Shown: in pieces, positions 1 through 8,164 of the stretch
Layout: every line of letters starts with the position of its first letter
How positions within the stretch are numbered: the first letter of the stretch is position 1
Origin: JAXDMK01 sp963765955
Lineage (GTDB): Bacteria > Actinomycetota > Acidimicrobiia > Acidimicrobiales > AC-14
DNA length: 64,000 nucleotides
Assembly (NCBI GenBank): GCA_963765955.1
Contig: CAVXYA010000010.1
Coordinates: 248,001-312,000 of the forward strand
Reading direction: 5' to 3'
The notes under the pieces: generated by a model
Seen by the model: only the letters and a program-made list of their open reading frames with translations
Told to the model about the DNA's origin: nothing
Database searches by the model: none
Position numbers and translations under genes: made by a program

Positions 1-1590
1 CCGGGCGAAGCGCTCGAGGCGGCGGGTGACGTGGCCGGCGAAGGGGTCGCGGCGGTAGAGGCCGGCCGCGGGCGGCGCCGCCCGGCGACGGCGACGGCGG
101 CGGAGCCGGGCCCGGCCGAGCGCCTCGGCCACCCCGACGGCGAGCGACGGCCCGACCACCATCCCCGGCAGCACGCAGGCGATGCCGACGGCGATGTCGG
201 CCGGTGCGGTAGCGGGCGCGGCAACGTCGGGAGCCTCCGCCACGTCGACCGCCACGGGACGGGCCGAGGGGGCGGTGCCGGCGAGGAGTCGTCGGGGGAG
301 CGGCCTCGGCCGTTCGGGCGGCCGGGCGGTCGTCGACCGCGGGCGCGTGGCAGGGCCGGCGGCGGCGGCGGCGGGCTGGGCGGGACCATTGCGCGATGCC
401 CCCGGTCCGGCCAAGCCGGATGGGCCGGGGGTCGACTGGCCGGCGGCGGCCGACGCGGGCAGGGCCGACGGGAAGTCCGCATCGACCGCGGTCGAGGGAA
501 CGGGGGCGGCCGGAGACGGTGACGTGGGGGAGGCCACGTTCGAGGGGAAAGCGGGCGCGCTGGGAGGAGCGGCGGCGGTCTCGGGCGGGGGGGCGGGGCT
601 GGTGGACGCCGGGGCCGGTGCCGCCGGTGCGATCGGCGCGGCACCGGCCGGGGCGGCCGCGGGCGGGATGGCCTGAGTAGGGGCAGCCGCGGGAGGGGCC
701 GGGGCGCTCGGGGCCGGGGCGGTAGCGGCCGGGGCGGCGGGAGTCGCCCCGGCAGGCGTCGAGGCGAGACGGGCCGGCGATGGGACCGCGGCGCCGGGCG
801 AGGTCGGGATCGAACTGGCGGGCGACGCCGCCGGGGCCGCACTCGCAGCGGGCGCCGCCGCGTGCGTCGGCGCCGAGGGGGCGACCGGCCGAGGGGCGAC
901 AGGGGCCGGCGCGTAAGGCGCTCCGGCACCGCCCGGGGACGCGGCCGCCGGGGAGGCCGGGGCCGGAGGCGGGGACGTGGGGGTCGAGGCCGCGTGGCGC
1001 TCCAGGACCCGCTCGACCGAGGTCTCGACCAGTCGGGGAAAGCGCACCATGAGGTCGTCGCGCAGGGCTCGCAGCCGGGCGTACTCGTCGCGCAGCTCGG
1101 TGGTGCAGCCGTGGATCTCGGCCAGCGCGGCCTGGACCTGGGGCTGGACCACGTCGTTGACCAGCTCCGGCAGGCGGGCGGCGATGGCGGCCCGCAGCTG
1201 GGGGCGGACGGCGTCGGCCACCACGTCGGTGAGCCGGTCCTGGAGGAGGGTCTCGATGCCCTTGAGCGACACCTCGCCCACCTGGTGGGTGACCGCCTCG
1301 GTCACCACCACGGCCAACCGGTCGCCCAGGGAGTGCTCGATGGACTGCAGGCGGGCGGCCTCGTTGCGCAGGGCGGCGGCACAGCCCTCGAGCTCGGCCA
1401 GCGACGTCGTGAGCTCCGCCACCCGGTTCCCGCCCAGCTCGGTGAGCATGGCCCGCTGCTGGGCCACGCTGGCCGCCAGGGCGTGGACCTGGCGCCGGAG
1501 CGCCTCGAATTCGTCTCGCATCCACACCAGCACCTGGCCACCGGCGTCGCGCGGACGCGGTGCGCCCGGGCGGGGCTCCGTGTCGCTCAC
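1..1590 (-). CDS. Coiled-coil, Pro/Ala-rich protein with basic C-terminal region (3' end outside window)
   Basis: Function unknown. The reading frame opens with GTG at 1590 (MSDTEPRPG) and stays open for 530 codons to the window edge. Residues about 20-215 are helical and charged with a heptad-like pattern (DEFEALRRQVHALAASVAQQ), so a coiled coil is likely. Residues about 220-430 are almost only Ala, Pro, Ser, Thr and Gly, a disordered spacer. Near the edge comes a hydrophobic stretch (DIAVGIACVLPGMVVG), then a run of arginines (about residues 496-502) and a segment ending HVTRRLERFAR. It is divergent from the gene at 1686. The long open frames on the other strand here are composition shadows. 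A scaffold or polar-organising role would fit but is only a guess. Confidence 0.6.
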   Translation of the reverse strand, partial: MSDTEPRPGAPRPRDAGGQVLVWMRDEFEALRRQVHALAASVAQQRAMLTELGGNRVAELTTSLAELEGCAAALRNEAARLQSIEHSLGDRLAVVVTEAVTHQVGEVSLKGIETLLQDRLTDVVADAVRPQLRAAIAARLPELVNDVVQPQVQAALAEIHGCTTELRDEYARLRALRDDLMVRFPRLVETSVERVLERHAASTPTSPPPAPASPAAASPGGAGAPYAPAPVAPRPVAPSAPTHAAAPAASAAPAASPASSIPTSPGAAVPSPARLASTPAGATPAAPAATAPAPSAPAPPAAAPTQAIPPAAAPAGAAPIAPAAPAPASTSPAPPPETAAAPPSAPAFPSNVASPTSPSPAAPVPSTAVDADFPSALPASAAAGQSTPGPSGLAGPGASRNGPAQPAAAAAGPATRPRSTTARPPERPRPLPRRLLAGTAPSARPVAVDVAEAPDVAAPATAPADIAVGIACVLPGMVVGPSLAVGVAEALGRARLRRRRRRRAAPPAAGLYRRDPFAGHVTRRLERFAR

Positions 1591-1685
1591 AGATCCGATC
1601 CTATTCGGGTCATCCTTCCCCCGGGTGGCCTCCCCGGTTCAGCAGGCGTTCACACACCCTTGACCGGACGGTACCGTCGACCCGA

Positions 1686-2783
1686 ATGGCGTCCGGTCCC
1701 ACGCTCGAGCGCCGAGTCCGGCTGGTGACGCTGCCGACCCCGTTCGAACCACTTCCCCGGCTGGGCGCGGCCCTGGGAATGGACCCGGGGACGCTCTGGG
1801 TGAAGCGGGACGACGTGAACGGCCTCGGCGGCGGCGGCAACAAGGCCCGCAAGCTCGAGTTCCTGTGCGCCGACGCCGTCGCCCGGGGGTGCGACGTCCT
1901 GGTCACCGGCGGGGGCCAGCAGAGCAACCACGTCCGCATGACGGCGGCCGCCGCCAACCGCCTGGGACTGGGCTGCGTGATCGTCGTCCCCGGCCCCTCC
2001 CCCGAGACGGCGACGGGCAACGTGCTCCTCGACGAGCTGTTCGGGCCCGAGATCGTACGCATCGGCCCCGACAACCCCGACGGTTCCGAATCGCCGACGG
2101 GCCTCGACTACTACGCCGTCGAGGCCGCCATCGTCGCCACCACCGACCGGCTGGCGGCCGAGGGCCGGCGCCCGTACGGGATCCCCATTGGCGGAGCCAG
2201 CCCGGTGGGCGCCCTGGGCTACGTGCGCGCCGCCGTCGAGCTCCTCGGCCAGGCGGTCGACGCCATGGGCGCGGAACCGGAGGTCATCGTCGTGGCCGAC
2301 GGGTCGGGCGGCACCCACGCCGGCCTCTCGGTGGGCCTCGGCGACCATGGCCCGGTGCTGGGCGTCGACGTGGGCGCCCGTCCCGACCTCGACTCCGTGC
2401 TGCCGGGCAAGACGGCCGAGGTGGCGGCCCTGGCCGGCCTTCCCGTCCCGACCGGAACGCCGTTCGTCGACCACGACCAGGTCGGCGGCAGCTACGCCGC
2501 CCTCACCGCTTCCTGCCGGGACGCCCTGCGCCTGGCCGCCCACACCGAGGGGCTGCTCCTCGACCCCGTCTACACCGGCAAGGCCATGGCCGGCCTGGTC
2601 GCGGCGCGGGCGACCGGTCGCATCGGCCCGGCCACCCGCACCGTGTTCCTCCACACCGGCGGCAGCCCGGCGCTGTTCGCGGCGGGCGTCGGGGAATGGC
2701 TGCGCCAGGCACCGGAGGAGGCCGGGCCCGGGCCCCCGGAAACACGTCGGTCGCCATCACCCGGACTCGATCGGCAACACTGA
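1686..2783 (+). CDS. dcyD: D-cysteine desulfhydrase / ACC deaminase-family PLP enzyme
   Basis: A fold-type II PLP enzyme, likely releasing H2S, ammonia and pyruvate from D-cysteine, or deaminating 1-aminocyclopropane-1-carboxylate. The sequence opens with the family's TPFEPLPRLGAALG, then WVKRDDVNGLGGGGNKARK containing the PLP lysine, followed by the SNHVRMTAAAANRLGL segment. The phosphate-binding region (ADGSGGTHAGL) and the C-terminal HTGGSPALF are also present. Length (365 aa) is slightly above the usual 330 because of a Pro/Arg-rich tail. ATG 1686 is preferred because the upstream part of the open frame has no family similarity. Motifs do not separate desulfhydrase from ACC deaminase, so the symbol is provisional. 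Confidence 0.75.
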   Translation: MASGPTLERRVRLVTLPTPFEPLPRLGAALGMDPGTLWVKRDDVNGLGGGGNKARKLEFLCADAVARGCDVLVTGGGQQSNHVRMTAAAANRLGLGCVIVVPGPSPETATGNVLLDELFGPEIVRIGPDNPDGSESPTGLDYYAVEAAIVATTDRLAAEGRRPYGIPIGGASPVGALGYVRAAVELLGQAVDAMGAEPEVIVVADGSGGTHAGLSVGLGDHGPVLGVDVGARPDLDSVLPGKTAEVAALAGLPVPTGTPFVDHDQVGGSYAALTASCRDALRLAAHTEGLLLDPVYTGKAMAGLVAARATGRIGPATRTVFLHTGGSPALFAAGVGEWLRQAPEEAGPGPPETRRSPSPGLDRQH

Positions 2784-2800
2784 GCGCAGTGCTGGCCGAC

Positions 2801-3757
2801 ATGACGAGGGAGGAACGGGCACCGTACGTGCGCCTGGCGGGCGCCATCGCCCTCCTGCTGGTGGCGGCGGTGGCGGTGATCGTCCTGCGCTCCGCCTCGG
2901 CGTCGGGGCCGGCCCTCGAGGTCCTGGAGGGGCGGATCGCCTTCGCCGGCACCCGGGACGGCAACCTCGAGATCTACACCATGGAGGCGAACGGGCGGGA
3001 CCAGGTCCGGCTCACGACCAACCCCACCGACGACTCGTACCCGTCGTGGTCGCCCGACGGGTCGAGGATCGTCTTCGAGTCCACCCGCGACGGCAACCTG
3101 GAGCTGTACGTGATGAACGCCGACGGCTCCGACCAGCGCCGGCTCACCGAGACCTCGTCCGCCGACCAGTTCGCGACGTTCTCGCCCGACGGCTCCAAGG
3201 TGGCCTTCACCAGCTACCGGGACGGAAACTTCGAGATCTACGTGATGAACGCCGACGGCAGCGGCGCCACCGCGCTGACGCGCGAGCCCCAGTCCGACTT
3301 CGCCCCCTCGTGGTCTCCCGACGGGACCCGGCTCGCCTTCCACAGCGTCCGGGACGGCAACTCCGAGATCTACGTGATGAACGCCGACGGCGGTGGCGTC
3401 ACCCGGGTCACCAACAACGAGGGCGAGGACCAGCTCCCCGCGTTCTCCCCCGACGGCACCCAGATCGCCTTCCAGGGGGCCCGGGGCGGAAACTTCGACA
3501 TCTACACCGTCAACGTCGACGGCAGCGGCGAGAAGCGGCACACCCGGACGGGACGGGGCGAGTACGCCCCCGCCTGGTCCCCCGACGGCCGCTTCCTGGC
3601 CTACCAGGGCGGCCGCCGGGGCGAGACGACCCTCTACGTGCTCGACGTGGCCAAGGGGGGCAGCACCGCCATCTCGGCCGGCGAGCCGGGGCAGGACTAC
3701 GTGGCCGACTGGCGGGCCACCGCCCCGGCCGCCGCGCCCGCCCCGCCCGCCCCGTGA
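2801..3757 (+). CDS. Membrane-anchored TolB-like (PD40) beta-propeller protein
   Basis: Probably an extracytoplasmic six-bladed propeller. An N-terminal signal anchor (LAGAIALLLVAAVAVIVL, about residues 14-31) is followed by about six repeats of the PD40 pattern: SWSPDGSRIVFESTRDGN, then LYVMNADGSDQRRLT. An Ala/Pro tail ends the protein. Such domains occur in TolB and in sensors or peptidases; here there is no partner domain, so the ligand is unknown. ATG 2801 is used; GTG 2789 in the same frame is an alternative. It follows the PLP enzyme closely and could be cotranscribed with it. Confidence 0.75.
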   Translation: MTREERAPYVRLAGAIALLLVAAVAVIVLRSASASGPALEVLEGRIAFAGTRDGNLEIYTMEANGRDQVRLTTNPTDDSYPSWSPDGSRIVFESTRDGNLELYVMNADGSDQRRLTETSSADQFATFSPDGSKVAFTSYRDGNFEIYVMNADGSGATALTREPQSDFAPSWSPDGTRLAFHSVRDGNSEIYVMNADGGGVTRVTNNEGEDQLPAFSPDGTQIAFQGARGGNFDIYTVNVDGSGEKRHTRTGRGEYAPAWSPDGRFLAYQGGRRGETTLYVLDVAKGGSTAISAGEPGQDYVADWRATAPAAAPAPPAP

Positions 3758-3815
3758 CGGTCTCGCCCCGGGGCTGCTTTGAGGTTGCCGGTGGGACGGC
3801 CGTAGTCTCACCCGG

Positions 3816-4700
3816 GTGACCGCCGTCCTCAGCACTCGCTCGCGCCTGGCGGCCTACGTGGCCCTCACCAAGCCGCGGATCATCGAGCTGCTGCTGGTGA
3901 CGACGGTGCCCACCATGGTGGTGGCCCAGCGAGGGATGCCGGGGGCGTGGCTGGTGCTCGCCACCCTGGTCGGCGGCACCCTGGCCGCAGCCGGGGCCAA
4001 CGCCACCAACATGGTCATCGACCGCGACATCGACACGGTCATGCAGCGCACCCAGAAGCGGCCGCTCGTCACCGGGGAGATCACCCCCCGCAACGCCCTG
4101 GTGTTCGCCATCGCCCTGGAGGTGGTGGCGGCCGGGGTCCTGTGGCTCACCGTGAACCCGCTCAGCGCCCTGCTGGCGGTCTCCGCCACCCTCTTCTACG
4201 TGTTCGTGTACAGCCTGTGGCTGAAGCGGACGTCGACCCAGAACATCGTGATCGGGGGGGCGGCGGGGGCGGTACCGGTACTCGTCGGCTGGGCCGCCGT
4301 CACCGGCACCCTGAGCTGGGCCCCCGTCGTGCTCTTCGGCATCATCTTCGCCTGGACCCCGCCCCACTTCTGGGCCCTCGCCATCCGCTACCGCGACGAC
4401 TACTCGGCGGCCAACGTCCCCATGCTCCCCTCGGTGGCCAGCTTCGAGTTCACCTCCCGCCGGATCGTCGCCTACACGCTCGTCCTGTGGGCCATCAGCC
4501 TCGTCTTCTGGCCGGTGGGGGAGATGGGCCTCGTCTACGGGGTCGCGGCCATCGTCTTGGGCGGGATCTTCACGTGGCACGCGGTGGCCCTCGCCCGCAG
4601 CGGCACCTACGCCATGGCCATGCGCCTGTTCGGGTGGTCGATCACCTACATCACCCTGCTGTTCAGCGCCATGGCGATCGACCAGCTCCTGCCCCACTGA
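3816..4700 (+). CDS. ctaB: Protoheme IX farnesyltransferase (heme O synthase)
   Basis: Farnesylates protoheme IX to heme O, the precursor of heme A for the oxidase downstream. It is a UbiA-family membrane enzyme. The diagnostic Asp-rich motif NMVIDRDIDTVMQRTQKRPL sits at about residues 64-83, and the second polar loop WTPPHFWALAIRYRDDYSAA is present with several hydrophobic helices. The length of 294 aa is normal. GTG 3816 starts directly at the family N-terminus. It lies immediately before the oxidase genes, which supports the assignment. Confidence 0.95.
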   Translation: MTAVLSTRSRLAAYVALTKPRIIELLLVTTVPTMVVAQRGMPGAWLVLATLVGGTLAAAGANATNMVIDRDIDTVMQRTQKRPLVTGEITPRNALVFAIALEVVAAGVLWLTVNPLSALLAVSATLFYVFVYSLWLKRTSTQNIVIGGAAGAVPVLVGWAAVTGTLSWAPVVLFGIIFAWTPPHFWALAIRYRDDYSAANVPMLPSVASFEFTSRRIVAYTLVLWAISLVFWPVGEMGLVYGVAAIVLGGIFTWHAVALARSGTYAMAMRLFGWSITYITLLFSAMAIDQLLPH

Positions 4701-4721
4701 CGGTCACCCGGCTGACGGCGG

Positions 4722-5636
4722 TCACCCCGGCGTCGGCGCCGGGTCCCGCTCCGGTTCCGGCGGCTGAGGCCGCTCCGGTTCCGTCGGCTGAGGCCGCTCG
4801 GCCCGCGCCGTCGCCCGTCCCTCGTGGCGAGCCCAGGCGGAGGCCACCAGGAGCACCGACGCCAACAGGATCAGGTCGCCCGCCACCCACATGAGGCCGG
4901 CACCCTGGCGCTGGTCGGCCAGCGGGGTGGGGCCCCAGGTGCGGGCCAGCTCGGCGTAGTGGGAGTAGAGGACCCCGTCGGCCCCCAGGACGGCGAGGGC
5001 GAGGAACGTGTTCTGGGGCATGGCCAGGCCGAGGTAGAGCAGCCGCAGGGGATGGGCCAGGGGGCGACGCCCGGGATGGCCGCCCACCACCGGCCACCAG
5101 AACAGGATGGCCGTGGTCAGGAAGAGGGCGTGCTCGGCCACGTGCACCGGCCGGGACCGCAGGGCGGCGTCGAACAGGGGGGAGAAGTGGATCACCCATC
5201 CCGCGGCGGCGAACACCACCCAGGCCAGGACGGGTGAGGACAGCAGCCGCATCGTCCGCCCGTGGCCGACCCGCAGCCACCGGCGCCGGCGCTCGGGCGA
5301 CACCACCCGCAGGGCGAGGGTGCCCGGCTGCCCGAGGGCCAGGAGCGGCGCCGCCACCAGGGTGAGCAGCACGTGCTGGGCCATGTGGACCGAGAGCAGG
5401 GCCTCGGCGTAGGTGTCCACCGGTGACAGGAGGGCCACCACCACCACGCCCAGGCCGGCGAAGAATGCCCCCACGCGCCACCGGGGCACCGGGTGGCGGG
5501 GGGTGAGGGACCGGGCGACCCGGCACGCCCACCCGTAGGCGACGGCGGCCGTCGCCAGGCCGGCCACCGTGACCGGTTCCAACGACCACGCCCCGAGGAC
5601 CCCCGGGAGCTCGGGCGCCGCCGGCACGGTCATCAC
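4722..5636 (-). CDS. ctaG: CtaG-type (caa3) cytochrome oxidase assembly protein, copy 1
   Basis: A polytopic membrane protein of the caa3_CtaG family, thought to help insert copper during oxidase assembly. Hallmarks are SVHMAQHVLLTLVAAPLLAL and HVAEHALFLTTAILFWWPV, with conserved His residues in helices. The C-terminus is a short tandem repeat tail of the type ERPQPTEP / ERPQPPEP. It is transcribed against ctaB and the oxidase operon and is divergent from the gene at 5723 with about 86 bp between them. A second, better-placed CtaG is encoded at 13440, so this copy may serve the paralogous oxidase module. Confidence 0.85.
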   Translation of the reverse strand: MMTVPAAPELPGVLGAWSLEPVTVAGLATAAVAYGWACRVARSLTPRHPVPRWRVGAFFAGLGVVVVALLSPVDTYAEALLSVHMAQHVLLTLVAAPLLALGQPGTLALRVVSPERRRRWLRVGHGRTMRLLSSPVLAWVVFAAAGWVIHFSPLFDAALRSRPVHVAEHALFLTTAILFWWPVVGGHPGRRPLAHPLRLLYLGLAMPQNTFLALAVLGADGVLYSHYAELARTWGPTPLADQRQGAGLMWVAGDLILLASVLLVASAWARHEGRATARAERPQPTEPERPQPPEPERDPAPTPG

Positions 5637-5722
5637 CGCATCCTCGCGCCCGGCGGAGACGGGCCCTCAGCCGTTCTCTCAACTCGAATAGGTGGGAGGT
5701 CGACCACTACAGTCCGCGACGC

Positions 5723-7420
5723 ATGACGATCACCGACGCCGGTCCGGAGACGGACGCCCCAGGCAACCCGTCGGGGGATCCGTCGGCGTCGGCTGACGCA
5801 CCCATCGAGCTGGGCTCGACCGCGGGCACCGACCACAAGGTCATCGGCACCCTGTTCGTGGCCGCCTCGCTGCTGTTCCTGGTGGTCGGCGGGGTACTGG
5901 CCATGGTGCTGCGGGCCCAGGTCACCACCACCGATCTCGAGCTGGTGGGCGCCAACACCTACCGCCAGCTCTTCACCATGCACGGCGTGGTGATGGTGTT
6001 CCTCTTCCTGCTCCCCCTGTGGTTGGGCCTGGTCACGGCCCTGGTCCCGCTCCAGATCGGCGCCACCCGGATGGCGTTCCCCCGGGTCCACGCCCTGTCC
6101 CTCTGGATGTTCGTCGGGGGGGCGGGCATGGTGGCGGCGGCCCCGCTCGTGTCCGACGCGGTCGGCGGGTGGACCCTCAGCGCCCCCCTGCCCATCGGCC
6201 CCCGCTTCACCGGCGAGGGCGTCGACCTCGTCATCCTGGGCCTGGTCCTCGTCTCGGTGGCGGCCATCACGGTGGCGATCAACGTCCTGGCCACGGTGCT
6301 GCAGCTGCGGGCCCCCGGGCTCACCATGGCCCGCATCCCGATGTTCTCGTGGTCGGCCACGGTGTCGTCGGCGGTGATCCTGCTGGCCCTGCCGGTGCTG
6401 GTGGCGGGCCTGCTCATGCTCTTCGTCGACCGCCACTACGGCGGGCACGTGTTCAGCGGCTTCACCGGCAGCCGCGGGGGCAATCCCCTCATGTGGCCCC
6501 GCCTGTTCTGGTTCGCGGCCTACCCCCTGCTCTGGGCCCTCCTGCTGCCGGCGCTGGGCGCGATCACCGACATCGTCCCCGTCTTCGCCCGCCGCAAGCT
6601 GTTCAGCCACCAGCGGGCGGTGGCCGCCATCGCCGCCATCGGGGTGCTGTCCTTCGCCGGCTGGGGCAGCGAGGTGGCCAGCCTGCGCCGGGCTCGCCCC
6701 CTGTTCGCCCTCGGCGTCCTCCTCATCCTGCTCCCCGTCCTGTCCCTCATCCTGAACTGGCTGGCCACCGCGGCCAAGGCCGCCCGCGCCGAGTCCAAAC
6801 AACAGGACAAGCGCGTCAAGGACGGCCTGCGGTCGGTGGCGATGCTCCATGCCCGGGGCGCGGTCGGCCTGCTCCTCGTGGGCATGGCGGGCGAACTGGT
6901 GGCCGGGCTCGACTCCGGTGGCGCCTCCCACCGCAACTACTGGGGGGTCGCCACCCAGCACACCCTCTTCTTCGGGGCCGCCACCGTCGGCGCCGTCGCC
7001 GCCCTCTACTTCTGGGCGCCCAAGCTCTGGGGCCGGCACCTGTCGGAGAAGATCGGCCGCCTCCAGTGCCTGACCCTCGTCGGGGGCATGTACCTGGCCT
7101 TCCTGCCGATGTTCGTGCTCGGGATCCAGGACATGCGGGCCCACGCGTCGTCCTACGACGACGGCGGACTGGGGCCGGCCAACTTCATCGCCTCCATCGG
7201 CAGCGCGGTGGTGATCCTGGGCGTGCTCCTCCTGATCCTGAACCTGCTGGTCAGCGTGGTGGCGGGCCGGGGCCAGGCGGCCGGCTCCGACCCCTGGGGG
7301 GGCCACACGCTCGAGTGGAGCACCACCTCGCCGCCGCCGGCCGACAACTTCCGCGTCCTCCCCGAGGTGCGCTCGGAGACCCCCCTGCTCGACCTCGCCC
7401 CGTCGGAGACCACTGCCTGA
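5723..7420 (+). CDS. Cytochrome oxidase subunit I paralog lacking the heme a3/CuB site
   Basis: A twelve-helix heme-copper oxidase subunit I fold (565 aa), clearly related to the true CtaD at 10228 (shared QLFTMHG, IPVF-like loop, DPWGGHTLEWS). His87 and His413 align with the two low-spin heme ligands. The catalytic residues are gone: HPEVY becomes YPLLW (Tyr267), the paired His become Ala319-Ser320, the heme a3 His becomes Thr411, and the D- and K-channel Asp and Lys are replaced. It should therefore bind one bis-His heme but not reduce oxygen. It is followed by a subunit III paralog and a cupredoxin-type membrane protein. An electron-transfer or regulatory role is inferred. Confidence 0.85.
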   Translation: MTITDAGPETDAPGNPSGDPSASADAPIELGSTAGTDHKVIGTLFVAASLLFLVVGGVLAMVLRAQVTTTDLELVGANTYRQLFTMHGVVMVFLFLLPLWLGLVTALVPLQIGATRMAFPRVHALSLWMFVGGAGMVAAAPLVSDAVGGWTLSAPLPIGPRFTGEGVDLVILGLVLVSVAAITVAINVLATVLQLRAPGLTMARIPMFSWSATVSSAVILLALPVLVAGLLMLFVDRHYGGHVFSGFTGSRGGNPLMWPRLFWFAAYPLLWALLLPALGAITDIVPVFARRKLFSHQRAVAAIAAIGVLSFAGWGSEVASLRRARPLFALGVLLILLPVLSLILNWLATAAKAARAESKQQDKRVKDGLRSVAMLHARGAVGLLLVGMAGELVAGLDSGGASHRNYWGVATQHTLFFGAATVGAVAALYFWAPKLWGRHLSEKIGRLQCLTLVGGMYLAFLPMFVLGIQDMRAHASSYDDGGLGPANFIASIGSAVVILGVLLLILNLLVSVVAGRGQAAGSDPWGGHTLEWSTTSPPPADNFRVLPEVRSETPLLDLAPSETTA

Positions 7421-7431
7421 TGGTGCAATCC

Positions 7432-7502
7432 TGATGAGCCAGATCCAGATGACCCAGTTCCAGATGACCCAGCTCCAGATGACCCAGTTCCAGATGACGC
7501 AG
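7432..7502 (+). repeat. 15-bp tandem repeat (about 4.7 copies) at the subunit I/III paralog junction
   Basis: Units of CAGATGACCCAGTTC start at 7446, 7461, 7476 and 7491, preceded by a degenerate partial copy. The period is a multiple of three, so all frames stay open. In the frame shared by both flanking genes it reads as an acidic-Pro linker (DDPVP repeats); in another frame it reads QMTQF repeats. Confidence 0.9.
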
Positions 7503-7511
7503 CCCTCGTGA
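7434..7511 (+). CDS. Possible 25-residue QMTQF-repeat leader peptide
   Basis: ATG 7434 opens a 25-codon frame made of pentapeptide repeats (QMTQF, QMTQL), ending at TGA 7509-7511. This stop overlaps the GTG start of the next gene (7508) as GTGA, the arrangement used for translational coupling throughout this operon. It may be a real coupling leader or simply one reading of the 15-bp repeat. No homology is recognised. Confidence 0.3.
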   Translation: MSQIQMTQFQMTQLQMTQFQMTQPS

Positions 7512-8164
7512 CGATCACCGCCCCCGACCGCACCGACTCGACCCCGGCCGCGTCCTCCCCGTCGCTCCTCGCCCTGCCCAGTGGGGTGAAGCCCACCCCC
7601 GCCCGGGTACTGCCCGACCGGACCCGGGCCCTGGGCGTCTACCTGTTCATGATCGCCGACTTCATGGTGCTGGCGGCCATGGTCGCCGCCTACTTCGCGG
7701 TCAAGGACGGATCGTCGGCGTGGCCCCCGGTCGACGTGGGCGTCGGCACCTACATCCCCATCCTCGTCACCGTCACCCTCACCATGGCCGCCGCCTCGGC
7801 CCAGTGGGCGGTGCGGTCCATGCGGGACAACGACCAGCGCAACGTCGGCATCGCCCTTCTGTTCGCCGCCTTCCTGGGCCTGGCCACCGCCAACGCCGAG
7901 TGGGCCGCCTTCGACAAGACCGGCTTCGGCGTGGGCGACCATGCCTACGGCACCTTCTACTTCCTCCTCATCGGCTTCCACATGGTCCACCTGGTGGCCG
8001 CCATCGGGGTGATCCTGCTCCTCGCCGGGCGGACCTTCGCCGGGCACTTCTCGGCCGATCACCACGATCCTCTCCGTAGCGGGCTGCTGTACTTCCAGTA
8101 CACCAACGCCGTCTGGTACACGGTGTTCACCGTCATCTTCGTGATGAGCCGGGTGCACGGCTGA
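7508..8164 (+). CDS. Cytochrome oxidase subunit III paralog
   Basis: A membrane protein of the CtaE/CoxC family with about five helices (218 aa). The core from GVYLFMIADFMVLAAMVAAY through FYFLLIGFHMVHLVAAIGV to LYFQYTNAVWYTVFTVIFV matches the family, including the FHxxH helix and the terminal W-helix. It directly follows the subunit I paralog, so the two probably form one complex separate from the canonical CtaD/CtaE at 10228-13010. GTG 7508 is the first start in frame. Upstream the same frame continues through the repeat to the TGA of the subunit I gene, hinting at a former I-III fusion. Its stop overlaps the next start as TGATG. Confidence 0.8.
   Translation: MTITAPDRTDSTPAASSPSLLALPSGVKPTPARVLPDRTRALGVYLFMIADFMVLAAMVAAYFAVKDGSSAWPPVDVGVGTYIPILVTVTLTMAAASAQWAVRSMRDNDQRNVGIALLFAAFLGLATANAEWAAFDKTGFGVGDHAYGTFYFLLIGFHMVHLVAAIGVILLLAGRTFAGHFSADHHDPLRSGLLYFQYTNAVWYTVFTVIFVMSRVHG

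Noticed and set aside
7418..7420. Selenocysteine or recoded TGA joining the subunit I and III paralogs
   Set aside because: No SECIS-like element is evident, and the downstream gene has its own GTG with normal family N-terminus.
5633..8158. Long minus-strand open frame antisense to the oxidase genes
   Set aside because: Composition is Gly/His/Glu-rich with no domain; it is a GC-skew shadow of strongly conserved plus-strand genes.
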